From contig JAPLJF010000036.1 in assembly GCA_026388715.1 (NCBI GenBank), positions 1 to 64,000 of the forward strand: a DNA stretch of 64,000 bases, written 5' to 3'. The stretch is from Deltaproteobacteria bacterium (GTDB lineage: Bacteria > Desulfobacterota > Desulfobulbia > Desulfobulbales > Desulfocapsaceae). The position numbers and the translations under genes are program-made. Positions 58,568-64,000 of the stretch are shown in pieces; within the stretch, counting starts at the first letter, position 1; each line of letters opens with the position of its first letter. The notes under the pieces were generated by a model. It had not been told where the DNA came from, made no database searches, and was given only the letters and a program-made list of their open reading frames with translations.

Positions 58568-58582
58568 TTTTGCAAGAGGCTC
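58568..58582. repeat. Solo terminal sequence of MITE family 1
   Basis: TTTGCAAGAGGCTC equals the reverse complement of the left terminus GAGCCTCTTGCAAA of the 142-bp element. The rest of the element is absent. Either a decayed remnant or a chance/target-site match. Confidence 0.45.
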
Positions 58583-58720
58583 AAAAAGAGGATATGAGCT
58601 TTACTTGCTTCTTGTGAACCAGATTTTGTGTCTTGACAAGGGGCTACTTTAGTTGAAAGAGTGTTGGTGTTGAAGGAAGAGTTGGCGTTAGTGTGGAGTT
58701 TATGATTGGAGGAGAAATAA

Positions 58721-58891
58721 ATGTTGAATAAAGATTTACTTGATATCCTGGTCTGCCCTCAATGCAAAGGGCCGGTCAGACTCACCGAGGCGGCAGATGG
58801 TCTTGTCTGTGAAAAATGTCGATTGCTCTACGCAATCCGTGATGATATCCCGGTGATGCTGATTGATGAGGCCAAGAGTCTGGATGGGTAA
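58721..58891 (+). CDS. Trm112/YcaR family zinc-ribbon-like protein
   Basis: 56 aa, too short for the ORF track. MLNKDLLDILVCPQCKGPVRLTEAADGLVCEKC RLLYAIRDDIPVML has CPQC and CEKC zinc-binding pairs and the Trm112 ending (YPIRDGIPVML-like). GGAGGAG precedes the ATG by six bases. Trm112 proteins stabilise methyltransferases in eukaryotes; the bacterial role is less clear. A bidirectional terminator follows. Confidence 0.92.
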   Translation: MLNKDLLDILVCPQCKGPVRLTEAADGLVCEKCRLLYAIRDDIPVMLIDEAKSLDG

Positions 58892-58927
58892 GAGATGCAG
58901 CTGGTTTTAGGGGCAGATACTGGGAAT

Positions 58928-58963
58928 AAAAAAGGCATGACCCGAAAGGATCATGCCTTTTTT
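58928..58963. terminator. Bidirectional rho-independent terminator (Trm112-like / ppsA)
   Basis: AAAAAAGGCATGA and TCATGCCTTTTTT form a perfect 13-bp stem with a 10-nt loop and T-runs in both directions. It serves the Trm112-like gene (plus) and ppsA (minus). Confidence 0.92.
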
Positions 58964-58994
58964 GTTTACTTGTTACGAACTAAAAAGAGGTCGG

Positions 58995-61436
58995 TCAAGG
59001 GTTAATGCCCATCTCTTTTTCCTTCTCATGCACGGCCAGTCTGGTCTTGATGGCGGTGTCAGGGATCAGGCTCATGGAATCGATGCCGCATTCCACCAGG
59101 AAGGTGGCAAATTCCGGGAAGTCGGAGGGGCCTTGGCCGCAGATTCCGATCTTCTTGCCGCGCCGTTTGGCGGTGGCGATGACCATGCGGATCATGTCCT
59201 TGACCGCGTCGTCACGCTCATCCGCGATGCCGGCAATAATACCGGAATCACGATCAAGACCGTAAGTAAGCTGGGTCAGGTCGTTGGAGCCGATGGAGAA
59301 GCCGTCGAAGATGTCGGCGAAGGCATCGGCGGAGATGACATTGCTGGGGATCTCGCACATGACATAGACCTCCAGGCCATTTTCGCCCTGGACCAGACCG
59401 CACTCGCGCATAACCTCGATTACTTTCCTGCCTTCCGCAGGGGTCCTGCAGAAAGGAATCATCAGCTTGATGTTGGTCAGACCCATATCGTTACGAGCCT
59501 TGAGCAGACCCTGGCATTCCAGTTCAAAGGCAGGCCGATACTTGGGGTCGTAGTAGCGTGAGGCACCGCGCCAGCCGATCATGGGGTTTTCTTCCTCCGG
59601 TTCATAGAGGGTGCCGCCCGCGAGGTTGGCATACTCGTTGCTCTTGAAGTCGGAGAGGCGGACGATGACATCCTTGGGATAGAAGCCGGCGGCAATGCGG
59701 CCGACACCTTCGGCTACCTTGTCGATGAAGAACTGCTTTTTGTCGGTATAGGCACCTGTCTTGGCGTCGATTTGTCTGACGATATCCTGTTTTACCGGAT
59801 CTTTAGAGGCCTTGAGCTCCTCGTAGTTATACAAAGCCAGGGGGTGGAGGCCGATGTGGGAGTTAATGATAAACTCTTCCCGGGCCAGGCCAACGCCGTC
59901 GTTGGGGATCTGGCATTCGGTGAAGGCCTTTTCCGGAATGGCCAGGTTCATCATGATCTTGGTCTTGGTAGCTGGCAGGTCGCCCAGATCTACTCTGTCA
60001 ATCTGGAACTTGAGCAGTCCTTCATAGACATAACCTTTCTCGCCTTCTGCCGAAGAAGCGGTGATGTCCTGGCCGTGTGCGATTTTCTTGGTGCCGTCAA
60101 CGGTGCCGATAACGCAGGGGATGCCCAGCTCGCGAGAGATGATGGCAGCATGACAGGTCCTACCGCCACGGTTGGTGACGATGGCGCTGGCGATCTTCAT
60201 GATTGGTTCCCAGTCCGGATCGGTCATGTCGGTCACCAGGACCTCTCCTTTTTTGAAGGAGTGGATGTCCTTGACATCGGAGATGACGTTGGCCTTGCCC
60301 TGGCCGATTTTGGTACCTACTGCCAGTCCGGTGGCAAGCACCTGGCCCTTCTCCTGCAGCTTGTAGGTCTCCATGACCTTCTTGTCGTCCTGGGAGTGGA
60401 CGGTCTCGGGCCTGGCCTGGACAATGAAGAGCTTGCCGGTACCGACTTTAACCCCGTCTCCGTCCTTGGCCCACTCGATGTCCATGGCCTTGCCGTAATG
60501 GTCCTCAATGATGCAGGCCCATCTGGCGAGCTGGAGGATCTCATCGTCACTGATGACGTAGGCGTTCCGCTCTTCCATGGTAGTGGGGATATTTCTGACC
60601 GGATGCGGGGTGTTGGGGTCGTTGTCGTAGATCATCTTGATCTCTTTGGAGCCGATGGTCTTGGAGACAATGGGTCTCTTGCCCTCTTTGAGGGTGGGCT
60701 TGAACACGAAGTATTCGTCCGGGTTGACCGCGCCCTGGACCACATTCTCGCCCAGACCCCAGGCGCCGGTGATAAAGACCGCATCTTTAAAGCCTGATTC
60801 GGTGTCGATGGTAAAGAGAACACCGGAGCTGGCTGAATCGGAGCGGGCCATTTTCTGAATAACAATGGAGAGATAGACATCAAACTGGCCAAAATCCTTG
60901 TCATGACGGTAGGAAATGGCGCGATCGGTAAAAAGACTGGCAAAGCACTGGCTGCAGTAGTCAAGGATGGCGTCGTAGCCACGGACATTCAGGTAGGTCT
61001 CCTGCTGACCGGCAAAAGAGGCGTCCGGCAGGTCCTCGGCGGTGGCGGAGGAACGGACGGCAACATCCACATCCTTGCCGTATTCCGCTTCCATCTTTTT
61101 ATAGGCATTGATGATTGCGTCTTGCAGATCCTGGGGGAATTTTGCGCCCCGGATAATGGCGCGTACCTTTTTGCCGCGTTCCTGGAGATTGTGAAGGTCG
61201 TGGGTGTCAAGACCGGCAAGGGCCTCGCGGACACCATCTTCAATGCCTGCGGATTTGATCAGATATTGATAGGCGTAGGCGGTAATGGCAAAACCGTGGG
61301 GAACAGCAACACCTTTTGAGGTGAGATGCTGATACATTTCGCCGAGGGAGGCGTTTTTGCCGCCAACCATGGGGACATCGTCAATGCCGATATCATCAAA
61401 CCAGATAATCAGTTCTTTGTCGTGAGTGTGGCCCAT
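58995..61436 (-). CDS. ppsA: Phosphoenolpyruvate synthase
   Basis: 813 aa, typical PpsA length. N-terminal ATP-grasp (VPMVGGKNASLGEMYQ, VRSSATAEDLPDASFAGQQETYLN), phosphohistidine domain (GGRTCHAAIISRELGIPCVIG) and C-terminal PEP/pyruvate barrel (EEFIINSHIGLHP, DVIVRLSDFKSNEYANLAGG, IGSNDLTQLTYGLDRDSG, GICGQGPSDFPEFATFLVECGIDSMSL). It makes PEP from pyruvate and ATP for gluconeogenesis. AGGAG before the ATG. Probably monocistronic with its own terminator. Confidence 0.97.
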   Translation of the reverse strand: MGHTHDKELIIWFDDIGIDDVPMVGGKNASLGEMYQHLTSKGVAVPHGFAITAYAYQYLIKSAGIEDGVREALAGLDTHDLHNLQERGKKVRAIIRGAKFPQDLQDAIINAYKKMEAEYGKDVDVAVRSSATAEDLPDASFAGQQETYLNVRGYDAILDYCSQCFASLFTDRAISYRHDKDFGQFDVYLSIVIQKMARSDSASSGVLFTIDTESGFKDAVFITGAWGLGENVVQGAVNPDEYFVFKPTLKEGKRPIVSKTIGSKEIKMIYDNDPNTPHPVRNIPTTMEERNAYVISDDEILQLARWACIIEDHYGKAMDIEWAKDGDGVKVGTGKLFIVQARPETVHSQDDKKVMETYKLQEKGQVLATGLAVGTKIGQGKANVISDVKDIHSFKKGEVLVTDMTDPDWEPIMKIASAIVTNRGGRTCHAAIISRELGIPCVIGTVDGTKKIAHGQDITASSAEGEKGYVYEGLLKFQIDRVDLGDLPATKTKIMMNLAIPEKAFTECQIPNDGVGLAREEFIINSHIGLHPLALYNYEELKASKDPVKQDIVRQIDAKTGAYTDKKQFFIDKVAEGVGRIAAGFYPKDVIVRLSDFKSNEYANLAGGTLYEPEEENPMIGWRGASRYYDPKYRPAFELECQGLLKARNDMGLTNIKLMIPFCRTPAEGRKVIEVMRECGLVQGENGLEVYVMCEIPSNVISADAFADIFDGFSIGSNDLTQLTYGLDRDSGIIAGIADERDDAVKDMIRMVIATAKRRGKKIGICGQGPSDFPEFATFLVECGIDSMSLIPDTAIKTRLAVHEKEKEMGINP

Positions 61437-61596
61437 GTGAAATTCTCCTGATGGGATGAGTTGATTAAGTGAAAGGGCTTTTGCCCAAGTTTTGTAGGTG
61501 TTGCGTGGGTGCCTATTTATATGCCTGGCTAATATATAAAGAATAGTGCCTATTCGTCAAGGCTTAGCCTGAGATATTGTAAGGAACTTTATTCGG

Positions 61597-61626
61597 TTGA
61601 CTTTTTATCAAATTTTATTCCATACT
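61597..61626 (+). promoter_or_regulatory. Possible promoter of the hsp20-lon operon
   Basis: TTGACT (61597-61602), 18 bp, CATACT (61621-61626). The pattern is sigma70-like. A heat-shock sigma32 pattern or CIRCE element was looked for and not recognised. Confidence 0.45.
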
Positions 61627-61676
61627 TAAAAAAGGATGGAATAAAAGCTGTTGCGATTATCAGTATGGAGGAAATG

Positions 61677-62171
61677 ATGGCGCCATTGAGCAGGAAATTA
61701 TTTCGAGAAATTCAAGAGATGCAGATGCAGACCGGTCGTATGCTGCGGAATATGTCCTTTACGAGAATGGCCAAGATCGAGTCAGGACTGTGGCAACCTC
61801 CTGTGGATATTTATGAGTCCGGTGAGGAGATAACGGTCTATTGTGATCTTGCCGGTGTGATGAAGGATTCGCTGGAACTTCTGGTGGAAGAACATCAGTT
61901 ACATATTAGTGGCAGGAGGCAACTTCCAAGGACGCAGGTGACGGCCAGGGAAGGCATAGTGTCTCTCGAGCCAGGGATGGTGGAAGAGCGACCCGTTGTT
62001 TGCATCCATCAGTTGGAAATTGAATTGGGGGCTTTTGCGCGGACGGTGGCATTGCCTGTGATAATTGATGTGGAACAGGCATCATCTTTCTATCTTGATG
62101 GAATTCTTGTTGTTTCCCTGAAGAAGAGAGTGGAGAATCAGATAATAGTCAGGATACAGGTTGAGGGCTGA
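61677..62171 (+). CDS. Hsp20/alpha-crystallin family small heat shock protein
   Basis: 164 aa from ATG 61677 (MAPLSRKLFREIQEMQMQTGRML). The track start (61665) is rejected because GGAGG at 61667-61671 is the ribosome site for 61677. N-terminal helix rich in Met, alpha-crystallin domain (WQPPVDIYESGEEITVYCDLAGVMKDSLELLVEEHQLHISGRRQ) and C-terminal strands (GAFARTVALPVIIDVEQASSFYLDGILVVSLKK). The C-terminal IxI motif is not evident. It holds unfolded proteins and is paired with lon three bases downstream. Confidence 0.92.
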   Translation: MAPLSRKLFREIQEMQMQTGRMLRNMSFTRMAKIESGLWQPPVDIYESGEEITVYCDLAGVMKDSLELLVEEHQLHISGRRQLPRTQVTAREGIVSLEPGMVEERPVVCIHQLEIELGAFARTVALPVIIDVEQASSFYLDGILVVSLKKRVENQIIVRIQVEG

Positions 62172-62174
62172 AAT

Positions 62175-64000
62175 ATGGAGAAAGAAAAGCAGCAAGCAGA
62201 TAAGCAAGCAGAAAAGAAAGTGGATCCTGCCAGTCTGGCAGTCCCTGAAATCCTTTCCATTTTACCTCTTCATGGTTTTGTCTTTTATCCTGGAATGGGC
62301 TTTCCCCTGCAGGTGGCTGATGAGCCATCCAAACACCTTATTGATGACGCGCTCCTTGGCGACCGGATCATAGGGCTTGTCTCCACCCGGAAAACGGCGC
62401 CGGAAGGCATGGAGCATCTTCCAGAAGATGCTCTGTACCGGGTGGGGGTGATTGGCTATATCCATAAGCTCAGCAAAGAAAAAGAGGGGTATTATCATGT
62501 CGTGATCAGTGGCACCAAAAAGATTGAAATAGTAAAAATTATTGAGACTACGCCCTATCACCGGGCCACCGTACTGGAAGTCCCCATGGCCTGGAATGAG
62601 AGTCCGCAGGGTCAGGCCATGATCCACAGCCTGCGCACCCAGTTTACCCGGCTTGTCCAGTTGACGGAACTGCCAAAAGAGTTGGGGCTGACCCTGAATT
62701 CTCTGGATAACCCTTTTCATATCAGTTATCTGGTCACCACTCAGCTCAATCTGAAAGTTGAGGAGGAGCAGGAAATCCTGGAGATCAGGGATTTTGAATC
62801 ACTCCTGAAACGGGTTATGCTGGAACTCAGCAAACGTCTGGAAACAGTGGAGACCAGTCAGAAACTTCAGGAGTCGGTAAAAAAAGATATTGATGGCCGG
62901 CAGCGTGAATTTTTCCTACGGCAACAACTGGAATCCATTCGCAAGGAACTGGGCGAGGATGGTGAAAAGGTCGAGGTCAAGGAGCTGCGGGAGCAGTTTG
63001 CGGTCAAAAAGTTGCCGGAAGAGGTGCGGAGGGTAGTGGAAAAAGAACTGGCCCGTCTGGAACGGATTTCCCCTTCATCCCCGGAGTATTCAGGCACCCG
63101 TAATTACCTCGACTGGATTCTTGATCTTCCCTGGCTGGAATCCACCATTGATACCCTTGACCTGGAAAAGGCTGAGAGTGATCTGGATCGGGATCATTAT
63201 GGTCTGAAAAAAATAAAAAAACGGATACTGGAGTTCCTGGCGGTTCGCAAACTGAAACAGGATATGCACGGGCCGATTCTTTGTTTTAGCGGCCCGCCGG
63301 GGGTAGGGAAGACCTCTCTTGGCCAATCCATTGCCAAAACTATGAATCGTGAATTTGTACGTATCTCCCTTGGCGGAGTCAGGGATGAGGCTGAAATCAG
63401 GGGACATCGGCGCACCTATGTTGGCGCCCTGCCAGGCCGGATTATCCAGAGTCTGAAAAAGGCAAAAACAAATAATCCGGTCTTCCTCCTGGATGAAATT
63501 GACAAGCTGGGCAATGACTTTCACGGTGATCCCTCGTCGGCGTTGCTTGAGGTGCTTGATCCTGAACAGAATTCGACCTTTACGGATCACTATCTGGATA
63601 TGGAATTTGATCTTTCAAGGGTCATGTTCATTGCCACGGCCAATGTCCTTGACACTATCCCTGAGCCTTTGCGTGACCGGATGGAGGTGGTTGAACTGTC
63701 TGGGTATACCTTGCAGGAAAAAGTGGCCATTGCCAGACGTCATCTCCTGGCCAAACAGATGGAGGCCCATGCCCTGGGCCAGGACGATCTGGTCCTTTCG
63801 GATGAGACCCTGGCTAGTCTTGTTGAGTCGTATACCCGTGAGGCCGGGGTGCGGAATCTGGAACGGGAGATTGCCGCTATCTGCCGGGGAGTAGCGGCGG
63901 AAATTGCCAGGGGACGAACGAAAAAACGAGTGGTTGGCCCTGATGATCTGTACACCTTTCTTGGCCCCGTTCGATTTTTTCCGGAAATCAAGGCCCGGAG
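62175..64000 (+). CDS. lon: Lon protease, 5' part (runs off the window)
   Basis: 608 codons are visible before the window ends; the ORF track omits it because no stop is inside. The N-terminal domain (LPLHGFVFYPGMGFPLQV, substrate recognition) is followed by the coiled coil (EFFLRQQLESIRKELGE) and the AAA+ module. Walker A is GPPGVGKTS (63294 region), Walker B VFLLDEIDKLG, sensor residues TANVLDTIPEPLRDRMEVVELSGY. The Ser-Lys protease domain lies beyond position 64000. The N-terminal 20 residues are Lys/Gln/Ala-rich. Co-transcribed with hsp20 as a proteostasis pair. Confidence 0.96.
   Translation, partial: MEKEKQQADKQAEKKVDPASLAVPEILSILPLHGFVFYPGMGFPLQVADEPSKHLIDDALLGDRIIGLVSTRKTAPEGMEHLPEDALYRVGVIGYIHKLSKEKEGYYHVVISGTKKIEIVKIIETTPYHRATVLEVPMAWNESPQGQAMIHSLRTQFTRLVQLTELPKELGLTLNSLDNPFHISYLVTTQLNLKVEEEQEILEIRDFESLLKRVMLELSKRLETVETSQKLQESVKKDIDGRQREFFLRQQLESIRKELGEDGEKVEVKELREQFAVKKLPEEVRRVVEKELARLERISPSSPEYSGTRNYLDWILDLPWLESTIDTLDLEKAESDLDRDHYGLKKIKKRILEFLAVRKLKQDMHGPILCFSGPPGVGKTSLGQSIAKTMNREFVRISLGGVRDEAEIRGHRRTYVGALPGRIIQSLKKAKTNNPVFLLDEIDKLGNDFHGDPSSALLEVLDPEQNSTFTDHYLDMEFDLSRVMFIATANVLDTIPEPLRDRMEVVELSGYTLQEKVAIARRHLLAKQMEAHALGQDDLVLSDETLASLVESYTREAGVRNLEREIAAICRGVAAEIARGRTKKRVVGPDDLYTFLGPVRFFPEIKAR

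Larger units (their letters stand above)
58219..58720. other. Intergenic region between ffh and the Trm112-like gene
   Basis: 502 bp without a protein gene. It holds the ffh promoter (58381-58409, minus) and a solo end of MITE family 1 at 58568-58582. A TTGACA at 58633-58638 on the plus strand lacks a convincing -10. The 163-nt leader of ffh has no recognised riboswitch. No 4.5S RNA gene was recognised. Confidence 0.55.

Noticed and set aside
58633-58660. TTGACA upstream of the Trm112-like gene as a promoter
   Set aside because: No acceptable -10 hexamer at 16-18 bp spacing.
1-64000. tRNA, rRNA, tmRNA or 4.5S RNA genes
   Set aside because: No stretch with the expected conserved sequences was recognised by eye; a tRNAscan-SE/Infernal run would be needed to exclude them fully.

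Overview
The window comes from a bacterial chromosome. Gene content and order suggest Desulfobacterota (the former Deltaproteobacteria), perhaps a Desulfobulbales relative. The pointers are the rpsP-khpA-rimM-trmD-SPOUT methyltransferase-rplS-rnhB-yraN order, a radical SAM TIGR03960/TIGR03936 fusion, large PAS/GAF hybrid kinases with Cys-rich PAS domains, a MetOD1-type protein and a selenoprotein. This taxonomic call is inference; no rRNA or tRNA gene was seen.

Layout. 0-4 kb: a MITE-like repeat, a SelW-type selenoprotein gene missing from the ORF track because Sec is encoded by an in-frame TGA, a DtxR-family repressor, recN and an MnmA-like PP-loop enzyme. 4-10 kb: a DUF559 nuclease cassette bracketed by GC-rich repeats, mntP, a secreted trypsin-like protease with a secreted UshA-type phosphoesterase, a second MITE copy and a SulP transporter. 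10-15.7 kb: rnd, yejB-yejE and mlaE-mlaF-mlaD. 15.7-20.6 kb: the biotin operon bioB-bioA-bioF-bioG-bioC, without bioD. 20.7-24.8 kb: a very large SNF2 helicase. 25-42.4 kb: a minus-strand signalling block. Read 5' to 3' it runs hybrid kinase, CheR, double CheW, MCP, DUF559, CheA-REC, CheB, hybrid kinase, MetOD1 protein, hybrid kinase. 42.6-53 kb: a GH17 glucanase, the radical SAM fusion, an AMIN-domain protein, a YkgJ protein, a LolB-like lipoprotein, a TPR lipoprotein, tmk and pdxA. 52.7-58.2 kb: the ribosomal/translation operon headed by ffh. 58.7-64 kb: a Trm112-like protein, ppsA, and an hsp20-lon pair; lon runs off the window.

The most distinctive feature is the load of small palindromic repeats. 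Family 1 is a 142-bp MITE-like element: two copies about 99% identical plus a solo end. Family 2 is an element of about 100 bp sitting inside two operons (mlaF/mlaD and trmD/rimM). There are also two separate GC-rich repeat families, each physically tied to its own DUF559 endonuclease-like gene. The second GC-rich family has invaded the chemotaxis genes: it inserts into interdomain linkers of CheW and CheR with a period of 39 bp, which keeps the frame, while an intergenic array of related units has a 37-bp period.

The chemotaxis core (about 30-40.1 kb) looks more GC-rich by eye than its surroundings. CheR lacks its usual N-terminal helical domain and starts directly on the stop codon of a kinase gene. 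One kinase appears to be a chimera. The core therefore looks like an acquired island spliced between duplicated host kinase modules.
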